A stretch of DNA of 64,000 bases. Source: an uncultured Clostridia bacterium. Its GTDB lineage: Bacteria > Bacillota > Clostridia > Christensenellales > UBA3700. Location: NCBI GenBank assembly GCA_947038565.1, contig CAMQWP010000001.1:254381-318380 (forward strand). Reading direction: 5' to 3'. Below are positions 1 through 8,749 of this stretch, one piece after another. The notes under the pieces were generated by a model that was given only the letters and a program-made list of their open reading frames with translations, ran no database searches and had not been told where the DNA came from. A program made the translations under genes and the position numbers. Within the stretch, counting starts at the first letter, position 1; each line of letters opens with the position of its first letter.

Positions 1-117
1 AGCTAACATAAATGCACAAAATTAAACAAACACTTTTTTATGCGTTTATAATAGTTTTTGTATATTATTACCTATTAAACATGAACATATACGTGGCGTA
101 ATCATTTATTTTTCAAA

Positions 118-133
118 TGTTTCCCGTGAAACA
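118..133 (-). promoter_or_regulatory. parS centromere site
   Basis: On the minus strand this reads TGTTTCACGGGAAACA, one base from the 16-bp Firmicutes parS consensus TGTTTCACGTGAAACA. The identical 16-mer occurs again on the plus strand at 62786-62801, and a parB gene lies at 9545. ParB-type proteins load on such sites near the origin and spread. Binding is inferred. Confidence 0.8.
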
Positions 134-250
134 ATTATAGACATTTGCTGGCTAAAATACAATTATTTTCCATTTTTAAGCATGAACGCGGCTAAAACTT
201 ATTAATTTTTACATTGCATTTGACTCAAAAAATTTATTATCCTAAATTTA

Positions 251-294
251 CGACGTAAGTGTTTCACGGTTTTTGTGAAACATTAATTACGTCG
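251..294. repeat. Long imperfect palindrome built on split parS half-sites
   Basis: The inner arms are TGTTTCAC (260-267) and GTGAAACA (275-282), the two halves of a perfect parS, but separated by 7 bases. The outer arms CGACGTAA (251-258) and TTACGTCG (287-294) extend the dyad. The result could be a hairpin, a decayed or modified ParB site, or a terminator for a gene left of the window. No long T tract follows it. Confidence 0.6.
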
Positions 295-616
295 ATTTTA
301 ATTGTTTATTTTCGTGTTTTACCTCATTCACACCTCGTTTTTCAAAGTTCACTTGCTTAGATTCACGATTTTGCATCTTATTTCTTGTGTACTGTTCGGT
401 TTTGGTGCTTAATTAGCGTGATTTCTGCACTTTTATGACTTCTTATAGCTGCTATTATTATGTTTTTGCTACCTATGCCATTATGCTTTTTCTCCGAGTT
501 TTTAGTTGATTGTTTTATATTTATTCTTTTTTTGTATTTTTTATGCATTATTTATGTTTTTGTACTGCAAATAAGTCATTCAGTTTGCTAATTTTCAATT
601 ATTCATTGCAATATAG

Positions 617-645
617 TTGACATACATTGTTTTTTCATATATAAT
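617..645 (+). promoter_or_regulatory. rpmH promoter, perfect sigma-A consensus
   Basis: TTGACA at 617-622, a 17-bp spacer, and TATAAT at 640-645. Both hexamers are perfect. It lies about 70 bp upstream of the rpmH start, as expected for a strongly expressed ribosomal protein gene. Confidence 0.9.
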
Positions 646-714
646 TATATAACAAATGCACGCATAGTGTTTTGTAATTTTGATAATAACTACAACTAAA
701 GTGAGGATATAACT

Positions 715-849
715 ATGAAAAGAACTTATCAACCAAAAAAGAGACAAAGAAGTAAAGTACACGGCTTCAGAATCAGAATGGCATCAGCATCTGGTCGCAA
801 ACTTATCAAGAGAAGAAGAGACAAGGGTAGAGCTAAGCTTTCTGCTTAG
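715..849 (+). CDS. rpmH: 50S ribosomal protein L34
   Basis: Forty-four residues beginning [18 protein letters not shown] and ending in a run of Arg/Lys and SA: the full length and pattern of bacterial L34, a small basic protein of the large ribosomal subunit that contacts 23S rRNA. The ATG follows a GTGAGG ribosome-binding site. It is the first gene of the conserved rpmH-rnpA-yidD-yidC-jag block and has its own consensus promoter. A 388-bp gap separates it from rnpA, far longer than the near-overlap seen in many bacteria, so the two are probably not tightly coupled here. Confidence 0.97.
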   Translation: MKRTYQPKKRQRSKVHGFRIRMASASGRKLIKRRRDKGRAKLSA

Positions 850-1237
850 TATTTAATTATTTAAATAGCGAGAGTTCTAACTTTCGTAAAATTTCTACAT
901 TTATTGCAATATTGCCGATAGCTTGTTTATAATTGCTTTTTATCTGCTCTATTGCTATTAATTTGTATAAATATATTTTGATAACTGCTCAGCTTATAAC
1001 ATAGATATTCGTATTATTTGCGGTTTAAATTTCATGTGTTATACAATCATGATTTCTAAACAATTAAATATATGTTTTGACATGTCTAAGGAGGCTGAAT
1101 TTATTAAGTTCAGTCCTTTTTTAAGCGAATTTTTCGACTAGCATGGCGAATGCCTTGCTCACGCAACATATTATCTTTGTCATACATGTCACATGCATAC
1201 ATTGCTTTTACAGCTAACTTGCAAACGAGAGGTTTTA
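850..1237. other. rpmH-rnpA intergenic region
   Basis: This stretch of 388 bases has no gene. A small stem with G-U pairing sits at 869-886 just after rpmH, without a T tract. A better terminator-like hairpin sits at 1089-1122. No clear promoter for rnpA was found, although a TTGACA occurs at 1077-1082. Confidence 0.6.
1089..1122 (+). terminator. Hairpin with T tract between rpmH and rnpA
   Basis: GGA and CTGAA on the left pair with TTCAG and TCC on the right, with a two-base GG bulge, followed by TTTTTT. It would end rpmH transcription or attenuate read-through into rnpA. Confidence 0.55.
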
Positions 1238-1597
1238 ATGAATAAAATACACAGATTAACATCATCTAGAGCCTTTGACTATGTCCGAAAAAGAGGCAAA
1301 TCCGTTGCAAACACTAATCTTGTGTTAATTTGTGCACCTACTAAATACGCTCTTCGCGTTGGCTTTTCAGTCAGTAAAAAAGTCGGTAAAGCTGTTGTTC
1401 GAAACAAGACAAAGCGTAGACTTAAAGAGGGATTTAGACTTTTACTGCCACATCTTGACCAAAGATTTAATTATGTATTTATAGCCAGAAACACTGCTGC
1501 CGAGTGTGATTATCATGTCCTACTAGGATCTATGAAACACTTGCTTTATAAGTCTGGCATGATTATAAATAAAGACGAATTTAACGCTATAAAATGA
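1238..1597 (+). CDS. rnpA: Ribonuclease P protein component
   Basis: This is the protein subunit of RNase P, which supports 5' maturation of precursor tRNAs by the catalytic RNA. The 119-residue product carries the family pattern: N-terminal HRLTSSRAFDYVRKRGKS, and the basic signature VGFSVSKKVGKAVVRNKTKRR, split here as VGFSVSKKVGKAVVRN and KTKRR, at about residues 48-70. The ATG at 1238 follows a GAGAGG site and gives the usual 110-120 residue length. An upstream in-frame ATG at 1193 would add 15 unconserved residues and is not favoured. The RNase P RNA gene is not in the window. Confidence 0.95.
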   Translation: MNKIHRLTSSRAFDYVRKRGKSVANTNLVLICAPTKYALRVGFSVSKKVGKAVVRNKTKRRLKEGFRLLLPHLDQRFNYVFIARNTAAECDYHVLLGSMKHLLYKSGMIINKDEFNAIK

Positions 1598-1947
1598 TAA
1601 TTGTTTATGATTAAGTAAAGATTTTTAACTTACGGCTTGTATTTTATAATCTTTTTTGTCAATAATGATTAAATGTATTTGTTTTCTGCGTACTGTTAAG
1701 AGTTATTAATATTTAATTACGCTTATCTTTAATCGCATTTATATCGTACTAATAATTATAAAATTTATTTTATATACGCGCGTACGTTATACATAATACA
1801 TTATTACTGTGACTGTGGTATAATTAAGTTTTTAAACTTGAATATCTTAGCCATGAATGTAATCAATTTAATAATGTTATTTATAGATATTTATCTATAA
1901 ACTATTTGTCAATACACTAGTATTTCACCTGTTTGGAGGTATAATTT
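1598..1947. other. rnpA-yidD intergenic region
   Basis: A gene-free stretch of 350 AT-rich bases. It contains a short perfect palindrome TACGCGCGTA at 1775-1784 and a probable yidD promoter at 1816-1824. Nothing else was recognised. Confidence 0.55.
1816..1824 (+). promoter_or_regulatory. Extended -10 promoter for yidD-yidC
   Basis: TGG followed by TATAAT (1819-1824) is an extended -10 element. The -35 position is poor. It lies about 125 bp upstream of yidD and could drive yidD-yidC, perhaps with jag. Confidence 0.5.
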
Positions 1948-2199
1948 ATGAATATTGCTCGCAAGACTTTTATCATGCCAGTCAAGTTTTATAAATCTTG
2001 CATAAATCCTCTTCTTAGGTCAAACTGCAAATTTATACCAAGCTGTTCTGCATACATGTCTCAAGCTATAGAAAAGCGTGGGGTGCTTATCGGAATTCCA
2101 ATGGGTATATATAGGATTATAAGATGTAATCCTTTCACTAGCGGTGGTTTCGATCCCGTGAAAATCAACTATAAAGGGAAGGCAAAGTGGCTATTATGA
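1948..2199 (+). CDS. yidD: Membrane protein insertion efficiency factor YidD
   Basis: A small protein of 83 residues that helps YidC insert membrane proteins. It shows the family's cysteine pattern and motifs: YKSCINPLL, then CKFIPSCSAYMSQAIEK, then RIIRCNPFTSGGFDPV, with an amphipathic start at the membrane. The ATG follows a GGAGG site. Its TGA stop overlaps the preferred yidC start (ATGA at 2196-2199), so the two genes are translationally coupled, as in many bacteria. Confidence 0.95.
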   Translation: MNIARKTFIMPVKFYKSCINPLLRSNCKFIPSCSAYMSQAIEKRGVLIGIPMGIYRIIRCNPFTSGGFDPVKINYKGKAKWLL

Positions 2200-3203
2200 T
2201 GAATTTTTTACCAGCACTTGCTGCCGCTCCAGAACATACTAACCTTATCGCTCAGTTTATAGACCTTTTAAATACAAATATTGGTTCTATCGGTGTTACG
2301 GTTATAGTATTTACGCTAATATTTAAATTTGCGTTGATGCCTCTGGATTTATGGCAGAAGTTTTCTTCTAGAAAACAAAATAAAAAAATGGCGGCTCTAA
2401 AACCGCAACTTGCTAAACTAGAGCAACAATATGCTAACAAGCCTGATATTTTGAAACAAAAACAGGCTGAGCTTTCTCGTGGTCAAATGGGAATGATCGG
2501 AATGTGCTTACCAATGATAGTTACTATGATAGTATTCTTCGTTGTCTTAGGCGGATTTAATGATTATATTAGAGTTGAGAACGAGCGTATCGTATATACC
2601 ATTGCGGAGGCATACAACACTGCTATTGCTAATGGAGAAGTGCTAACTAGCGCTGCTATTGCTGAGCTTTACCATGTTGAAAGTTTCTTATGGATCGAAA
2701 ATATTTTTATGCCTGATAACTGGTCGGCTGTAATCCCTACTATTGATCAATATCTTGGTGCAGGAATGGGTGCTATCGATGGATTCCGTCCTGATATCGC
2801 GAACATACCTAACTGGTACGAAACACTTATTGGGCCTGCTGCGGACTCTTTAAATAGAGGCTCTGGATTTACTGCATTCTTCACTGATATCGGTAAATGG
2901 AATGGTTATATGGTATTACCAATACTATCAGTAATCACATCAGTTTTCTCAACAAAACTTATGTCTTCTATGACTCCAGCTTCTCCAATGGGAACTACAG
3001 CGCAACAAGAAAAAAGTAAGAAAACACAAAAAATTATGATGTACATGATGCCGGTTATGTTCGGCGTGTTCTCACTTTTCTACTCTTCTGCATTTGCACT
3101 ATACGTTTTCACAAGCGGATTATTCTCATCAGTTTTAGGTCTAGCATTTAACTTAATTACTAAATCTATTGACAAGAAAAAAGCTGCACAACTAAATGCA
3201 TAA
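2196..3203 (+). CDS. yidC: Membrane protein insertase YidC/OxaA/SpoIIIJ
   Basis: The insertase integrates membrane proteins with or without Sec; in spore formers one paralogue also serves the forespore. The 335-residue product has a first hydrophobic segment with the family core around TLIFKFALMPLDLWQ, a charged cytoplasmic hairpin rich in K and Q, and three further hydrophobic segments near the C-terminus. Between the second and third membrane segments lies an outside loop of roughly 120 residues, clearly longer than in classical Firmicutes YidC. No lipobox is visible, unlike Bacillus SpoIIIJ. The ATG at 2196 overlaps the yidD stop; a GTG at 2187 is a less likely start. Confidence 0.93.
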   Translation: MMNFLPALAAAPEHTNLIAQFIDLLNTNIGSIGVTVIVFTLIFKFALMPLDLWQKFSSRKQNKKMAALKPQLAKLEQQYANKPDILKQKQAELSRGQMGMIGMCLPMIVTMIVFFVVLGGFNDYIRVENERIVYTIAEAYNTAIANGEVLTSAAIAELYHVESFLWIENIFMPDNWSAVIPTIDQYLGAGMGAIDGFRPDIANIPNWYETLIGPAADSLNRGSGFTAFFTDIGKWNGYMVLPILSVITSVFSTKLMSSMTPASPMGTTAQQEKSKKTQKIMMYMMPVMFGVFSLFYSSAFALYVFTSGLFSSVLGLAFNLITKSIDKKKAAQLNA

Positions 3204-3321
3204 TTTAAATAACTTTGAAAGTATATTATAATGTTTTATAACTATATATTATACAATTCAGCGAATATATAAGTAAAAGTACAATTACTGCTAGCTAATA
3301 ACAGTAATATTAGGAGAATTT

Positions 3322-4296
3322 ATGAGTATTTATAAAGCGAAAACTACCGAAGAAGCTATAGAAATCGGACTTGCGGAGCTAAGTCTTACTACAGATACGG
3401 CTATCATAGAAATCATCTCTCAAGGCGGTTTCTTGAAAAAGGCTGAAGTTAATATCACTGAAAAATGTCATGATACGGCTTGCACATGTGAAGTTGCTGT
3501 CGCTATTCCCGACGTTTCTTTGCAAGCGACTGCTAGCAAGACAACACCTTGCGATTGCATAAATAAAAGTGAGAATACTGACACTATCACTGAAAATGCT
3601 TCACGCAATGCTAAGACAACAAAAATTGACGGAAAGCCAAGGTTCGCTCTTCATGAAAATGATATGCCTGTCGTGAATTTTCTAAAAAAACTTTTTGAGG
3701 AAATGGAGTTCAATTGTACTCTTGACACAAGATCAACAAAAGATATACTGGCTATTACTATAAAAGGTGAGGATTCAAGTTATATTATTGGTCACCGTGG
3801 AGAGGCTTTAGATAATCTTCAATACCTTTGTCTTTTAGTTGCAAACAAAAAAACTAGGTTTAAGAAAAAACTAATAATCGATGCTGAAGGATATCGCGAG
3901 ATACGCTCTGCTGCACTTACTAGCCTAGCACTAAAACTTGCTCAAAAATGTATAACCACTAATCGAGCAGTCGAGCTTGAGCCAATGAATCCTTTTGAAC
4001 GTCGCATAATACATACAGCCCTTCAAGAGAATGAACTAGTAGAAACTACAAGCGCGGGTACTGATCCTTGCCGTTACGTGGTAATAAACCCAGTCATGTC
4101 AAACATTATCACGCCTGCACCTATCGCTGATCCTATTGTCTCTACTACTGATAAACCTGTAGAAAAAGTAGAAGCTGCTGCAGAAGTGAAACATCAAGTA
4201 TGCAGAACAGACGTGGATATTTATGACCGTTCTGTTAGTAAAGCATTTACCACTTCAAGAGGAAAAACTCAATCTTTTGGCAATAAGAAAAGATAA
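3322..4296 (+). CDS. jag: Jag/KhpB RNA-binding protein
   Basis: This RNA-binding protein, also called KhpB, is linked with YidC and with control of cell elongation in Firmicutes. The 324-residue product has a Jag_N domain (about 1-50, YKAKTTEEAIEIGLAEL), a variable linker to about residue 105, a KH-like domain with the IIGHRGEAL loop, and an R3H domain (NPFERRIIHTAL). A tail of about 60 residues follows the R3H domain and is low-complexity and basic at the end. An AGGAGAAT site precedes the ATG, and a terminator follows at 4316-4350. Confidence 0.93.
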   Translation: MSIYKAKTTEEAIEIGLAELSLTTDTAIIEIISQGGFLKKAEVNITEKCHDTACTCEVAVAIPDVSLQATASKTTPCDCINKSENTDTITENASRNAKTTKIDGKPRFALHENDMPVVNFLKKLFEEMEFNCTLDTRSTKDILAITIKGEDSSYIIGHRGEALDNLQYLCLLVANKKTRFKKKLIIDAEGYREIRSAALTSLALKLAQKCITTNRAVELEPMNPFERRIIHTALQENELVETTSAGTDPCRYVVINPVMSNIITPAPIADPIVSTTDKPVEKVEAAAEVKHQVCRTDVDIYDRSVSKAFTTSRGKTQSFGNKKR

Positions 4297-4315
4297 TTTT
4301 TTAATATAGTCAATT

Positions 4316-4350
4316 AATGAGCGAGTACTTAATATTCGCTCATTTTTTTA
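4316..4350 (+). terminator. Intrinsic terminator after jag
   Basis: AATGAGCGA (4316-4324) pairs perfectly with TCGCTCATT (4336-4344), followed by a run of T. It closes the yidD-yidC-jag unit. Confidence 0.85.
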
Positions 4351-4449
4351 TACAACAACTGACTTATATCTAAAATATAACCATACGTTATCAATTTATA
4401 ATAATTCTTATAAATAAGACGTTTTTAACATAATTTTTTTGGAGGAAAT

Positions 4450-5787
4450 ATGTATAAAACTTTTGCGGCTATTGCTACGCCCCTTGGCGCAGGTGCAATT
4501 AGTATTGTAAGACTTTCTGGCCCTAATGCTCTTTGCATTGCTAGCAAAGTTTTCACGAGCTCAAAACTAAACACTTTCTCGAATGCAATACCTAACGTCA
4601 TGTATCTAGGCACTATATTTTGCGATGGTTTTAACGATAAATGCTTGGCGGTTTATTTTAAAGGTCCGCACTCTTTCACCGGTGATGATGTCGTTGAATT
4701 TCAATGCCACGGCGGAGTTCGTCTTACTAGCGAAGTTCTTAAAACACTGCTATCAAACGGTGCGAGCATTGCCTCTCGAGGAGAATTTACTAGAACTGCT
4801 TTTTTGAATGGAAAACTATCGCTTTCTGAAGCAGAAGGCATTGTTGAAATGATAAATAGCGAGAACATTGCTAGCCTTAATGCCGGATATAGAATGATGA
4901 GCGGTCACTTGAATAAAAGCATTACAGAGATAAATAAAATCATATTAGACATTACCGCGTCTCTTGAGGCAAGCCTTGACTATCCTGAAGAAATGGAAGA
5001 TGAAGTTCGCGAAAACTTAGAGTCTAGCCTGAAAAGTATTGATAGTGCAGTTAGCAAGATTTTATCTACCGCTCAGCTTGGTAGGATTATCAACAACGGT
5101 ATAAATGTTGCAATAATTGGAGAGCCAAACATCGGAAAATCTTCTCTACTTAATGCTATCTTAGGAAAAGATCGAGCTATTGTCACCGATATAGCTGGTA
5201 CTACTCGAGATACGCTTGAAGAGCGTGTAGAGTATAACGGCGTATTTATCAATTTTATAGACACTGCCGGTATTAGATCAACTATAGATACCATTGAAAA
5301 AATAGGAGTAGACAAGGCATTTGAATCAGCTAAGTCATGCGACATAGTAGTGATGATGATGAACGCTAGCACGCCTGTATCAAGCATTGAAAAAGATATA
5401 TTATCGAAATTCGACAATAAATTAATAATCAAATTATATAACAAAAGCGATATAGCAGTCCTTGACCATTGCGTAGATGGCATAACCATATCCGCCCGCG
5501 ACAAAACCGGTATAGAATCACTGCTTGCAAAGATAAGTAGTATGTTTATTTCTGGAGATGTGGACTTGTCGGGTGATATCCTTACAAACTTTAGACACAT
5601 TGACTCGCTAATTAGAGCCAATACAAGCATTAAGTCAGCAATCATAGGGGCGAATAATTGCGTCCCTTCTGAGTGTATTCTTATAGATCTTAGGGACTGT
5701 TATCTTGCACTTGGCGAAATAACAGGAGCTACGGCGAGCGAAGATATAATTGATAAAATATTTAGCAAGTTTTGTCTTGGAAAATAG
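4450..5787 (+). CDS. mnmE: tRNA modification GTPase MnmE
   Basis: With MnmG this GTPase installs the carboxymethylaminomethyl group on U34 of certain tRNAs. The 445-residue product has an N-terminal tetrahydrofolate-binding domain (ATPLGAGAISIVRLSG), a helical domain, an inserted G domain with P-loop GEPNIGKS (224-231), the IAGTTRD switch, DTAG and NKSD, and ends in the family's KFCLGK, whose cysteine is required for catalysis. It follows the jag terminator after a GGAGG site and is 72 bp ahead of mnmG. Confidence 0.96.
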   Translation: MYKTFAAIATPLGAGAISIVRLSGPNALCIASKVFTSSKLNTFSNAIPNVMYLGTIFCDGFNDKCLAVYFKGPHSFTGDDVVEFQCHGGVRLTSEVLKTLLSNGASIASRGEFTRTAFLNGKLSLSEAEGIVEMINSENIASLNAGYRMMSGHLNKSITEINKIILDITASLEASLDYPEEMEDEVRENLESSLKSIDSAVSKILSTAQLGRIINNGINVAIIGEPNIGKSSLLNAILGKDRAIVTDIAGTTRDTLEERVEYNGVFINFIDTAGIRSTIDTIEKIGVDKAFESAKSCDIVVMMMNASTPVSSIEKDILSKFDNKLIIKLYNKSDIAVLDHCVDGITISARDKTGIESLLAKISSMFISGDVDLSGDILTNFRHIDSLIRANTSIKSAIIGANNCVPSECILIDLRDCYLALGEITGATASEDIIDKIFSKFCLGK

Positions 5788-5859
5788 CCTAAATAATTAT
5801 GAATTAATTATTCCTACATTATTTTACTTACAGTGCGTTCTCACGCCTAAAGGAACATT

Positions 5860-7722
5860 ATGAAAAACAATACTACATACGACGCAATAGTAATTGGTGC
5901 TGGTCATGCTGGGGTAGAAGCAGGGCTTTCTCTTGCTCGCCTAAACAAATCCGTTTTACTTGTTACTCTTTCGCTTGATTCTATTTCCAACATGGCTTGC
6001 AACCCTAATATAGGCGGTACTGCAAAGGGTCATTTAGTACGAGAAATAGACGCGCTTGGCGGTCAAATGGGAATTACTGCCGACGAAGCTGTCCTTCAAC
6101 TTAGAATGCTTAATCTATCAAAAGGTGCTGCCGTTCATAGCTTGAGAGGTCAAGAAGACAAGATAATGTACCATCTTAACATGAAGAAAATTGTCGAGAA
6201 TGAGCCAAATATCACTATTTTGCAAGGTGAAGTGGTGAATATATTGACTGCCGATGATGGCAGTGTTTGCGGCGTAACTACCGACATGGGAAACACTTAT
6301 AATACTTGCACCATTGTATTATGTTGTGGCGTGTATCTGAACTCTGATATAATAATAGGCGAGTGGAGAAAAGCAGAAGGACCAAGTGGTTTTTCTCGTG
6401 CAACATCGCTTACAGAAAGTTTGATATCTCACGGTATGACTATCAGAAGATTTAAAACTGGTACTCCTGCTAGAGTTGACAAAAAAACTATAGACTTCAG
6501 TAAAATGACAGAGCAAATGGGCGACAAAGATATATATCCTTTTTCTTTTATTAATGATAAAAGCAAGCCTTGTGATGTCTCGTGTTATCTAACTTACACG
6601 AATGAAAACACACACCAAATAATACGTGATAATATACACCGTTCGCCACTATATAATGGTACTATTAAAAGTATCGGCCCTAGATATTGCCCAAGTATAG
6701 AAGATAAGGTAATGAGGTTTGCGGACAAAGATAGGCATCAGATTTTTATAGAGCCAGAAAGCATGTTTACTGACGAAATGTATGTACAAGGCATGTCAAG
6801 CTCCCTTCCTATTGATGTACAGCTTGAAATGTACAGATCAATTGCAGGAATGGAAAATGTAAACATCATGAGATATGCATATGCTATAGAATACGATTGC
6901 ATAGACAGCACAGAGCTTGACTCTTCGCTTATGGTAAAGAACATAAAGGGTCTATTCACAGCGGGGCAAATAAATGGCAGTAGTGGCTACGAAGAAGCCG
7001 CTGCGCAAGGGCTTATTGCGGGTATAAACGCAAGCCTTTATATAGATAAAAAACCTCCATTTATTCTTACTAGAGATAAGGCATATATTGGAGTTCTAAT
7101 AGATGACCTTGTGACAAAAGGCACTAACGAACCTTATCGAATGATGACAGCAAGAGCGGAGTTTAGATTAAATCTAAGACAAGAAAATGCCGATATAAGA
7201 CTTACCGTAGACGGCTACGAGCTAGGACTAGTAAGCAAAGATAGATACGACAGATATCTTAGGAAAACCGAGCTAATAGAATTGTATATAAACGACATAC
7301 TTAATAAGCATGTACAAATAACTGACCTTACCGACTTTTTTAACAGTATTGGAGAGAGCATTCCAAGCCGATCACTGTCTTATAAAGACATGTTAAAGAG
7401 AGCAACCATATCGGCAGATATGATTATGTCAACTTTTAAAGAGCTTAGTGAGCTAGATGTACGTGTTCTCAGAGAAGTAGAAACGATGATCAAATATGAA
7501 GGATATCTTACAAAACAAGACGCATCAATAAGAGAGCTGAAAAAACTCGAAGATAGACAAATACCTTCCGATACTGATTATTCTATTATAGAAGGATTAA
7601 GACTCGAAGCAAAACAAAAACTTGCAAAAATCGCTCCATTAAACCTAGGTCAAGCCTCTAGAATCAGCGGAGTTTCTCCAGCTGATATAACAGTACTGAT
7701 GATAAGTTTATTTAAAAAATAA
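5860..7722 (+). CDS. mnmG: tRNA uridine 5-carboxymethylaminomethyl modification enzyme MnmG
   Basis: This FAD- and NADH-dependent partner of MnmE is also known as GidA. The 620-residue length is normal for the family. Near the N-terminus is the FAD-binding GAGHAGVEAGLSLARL, followed by SCN-type residues (NMACNPNIGG) and GGQMG. The family signatures GPRYCPSIEDKV and HQIFIEPE lie in the middle. The C-terminal helical region, which binds MnmE and tRNA, is present. An AGGAACATT stretch precedes the ATG. No terminator follows, so read-through toward rsmG is possible. Confidence 0.96.
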   Translation: MKNNTTYDAIVIGAGHAGVEAGLSLARLNKSVLLVTLSLDSISNMACNPNIGGTAKGHLVREIDALGGQMGITADEAVLQLRMLNLSKGAAVHSLRGQEDKIMYHLNMKKIVENEPNITILQGEVVNILTADDGSVCGVTTDMGNTYNTCTIVLCCGVYLNSDIIIGEWRKAEGPSGFSRATSLTESLISHGMTIRRFKTGTPARVDKKTIDFSKMTEQMGDKDIYPFSFINDKSKPCDVSCYLTYTNENTHQIIRDNIHRSPLYNGTIKSIGPRYCPSIEDKVMRFADKDRHQIFIEPESMFTDEMYVQGMSSSLPIDVQLEMYRSIAGMENVNIMRYAYAIEYDCIDSTELDSSLMVKNIKGLFTAGQINGSSGYEEAAAQGLIAGINASLYIDKKPPFILTRDKAYIGVLIDDLVTKGTNEPYRMMTARAEFRLNLRQENADIRLTVDGYELGLVSKDRYDRYLRKTELIELYINDILNKHVQITDLTDFFNSIGESIPSRSLSYKDMLKRATISADMIMSTFKELSELDVRVLREVETMIKYEGYLTKQDASIRELKKLEDRQIPSDTDYSIIEGLRLEAKQKLAKIAPLNLGQASRISGVSPADITVLMISLFKK

Positions 7723-8007
7723 GTCTTCCTTTTTTCTATTTATAGTCACCTATTCAATAAACTTTATAGTAGACTTCTTTCTTTTTATTCAATGATTGTT
7801 ATAAATTATTTATGACATATCGACCTCTAAATCAATCACAAAAGGCTTGCTTTTTGTTTTATTATTTATAAGCAGAGTATATTTATAAGCATATATTAAA
7901 ATTTATAATATTATATTCGATATTAATATCTTTTGCTTAAATATTCTATATGTATCCGAATTGCTTTAGAAAAATTATTCTTTACTTTTATAGTAAAATG
8001 GTGTATA

Positions 8008-8703
8008 ATGATATTACTAACTAAATTTTTAAAAAAATTAAATATTCCATATAATGATGACACATTGCACTCTTTTGAAACTTTTTACAATCTTCTAATT
8101 GAGTGGAATCAAAAATTTAATTTGACTGCTATTACCGAGCGTAATGACGTTATTATTAAACATTTTGCAGACAGCTTATACGCATTCCCTTATATAACTT
8201 ACGGCGAGTGTGTCGTAGATATTGGAGCAGGTGCAGGGTTTCCATCTTTGCCACTAGCAATAGTATTGCCTAACGTTAATTTCACATTAGTAGACAGTTT
8301 AAATAAACGTGTTACCTTTTTAAATGAGGTCATTTCTCAGCTTGAACTAAAAAACTGCGTAGCAGTTCATGCAAGAGCGGAGGACTTTGCTAAAATGAAC
8401 GTGCATACTTTCGATATCGCACTGGCTAGAGCTGTTTCTCCATTGCCTACATTATTGGAGTACTTAATACCTTTTGTCAAAGTAGGCGGAAAGGCTATTT
8501 GTTATAAGACGTCAAACATTTCAGAAGAGCTTGAACTGGCGAAAACTGCAATGCGAATATTAAAATGCGATCTTTCTATGAGACAAGATTTCACCATAGA
8601 AGACACTGACATCGACAGGAGTCTAGTCGCATTCACCCCTACTAGTTTTTGTAATAGAATTTATCCTAGAGATAAAAACAAACCAAAAACAAACCCACTT
8701 TAA
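8008..8703 (+). CDS. rsmG: 16S rRNA (guanine-N7) methyltransferase RsmG
   Basis: RsmG, or GidB, uses S-adenosylmethionine to methylate G527 (E. coli numbering) of 16S rRNA. The 231-residue product has the Rossmann-type signature DIGAGAGFPSLPLAI, followed by VDSLNKRVTFL and HARAEDF, and a late ARAVSPLPTLLEY. The ATG at 8008 begins MILLTKFLKKLNI and matches family length. An in-frame TTG at 7933 would add 25 hydrophobic residues that look like translated spacer. No good ribosome-binding site precedes either start, so the exact start is uncertain. parA follows 46 bp downstream. Confidence 0.93.
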   Translation: MILLTKFLKKLNIPYNDDTLHSFETFYNLLIEWNQKFNLTAITERNDVIIKHFADSLYAFPYITYGECVVDIGAGAGFPSLPLAIVLPNVNFTLVDSLNKRVTFLNEVISQLELKNCVAVHARAEDFAKMNVHTFDIALARAVSPLPTLLEYLIPFVKVGGKAICYKTSNISEELELAKTAMRILKCDLSMRQDFTIEDTDIDRSLVAFTPTSFCNRIYPRDKNKPKTNPL

Positions 8704-8749
8704 TATTAATTTTTTACTACAAGTATAGTATACTTTCGGAGGAACTTTT

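Larger units (their letters stand above)
1..714. other. Gene-free leader upstream of rpmH
   Basis: No open frame of convincing length or codon character is visible on either strand. The stretch is AT-rich and holds a parS site at 118-133, a long imperfect palindrome at 251-294 and the rpmH promoter at 617-645. One near-match to a DnaA box (TCATTCACA, 324-332) is present, but there is no cluster, so it is not called an origin. The gene to the left lies outside the window. Confidence 0.7.

Noticed and set aside
1..714. Possible replication origin upstream of rpmH
   Set aside because: Only one near-match DnaA box was found. Strand composition and the box content favour 13185-13618. parS alone does not mark an origin.
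4185..4192. GTGAAACA in jag as another parS site
   Set aside because: Only one half-site is present; the other half does not match.
5073..5645. A 190-codon minus-strand frame
   Set aside because: It lies wholly inside mnmE, whose full-length conserved protein explains the DNA.
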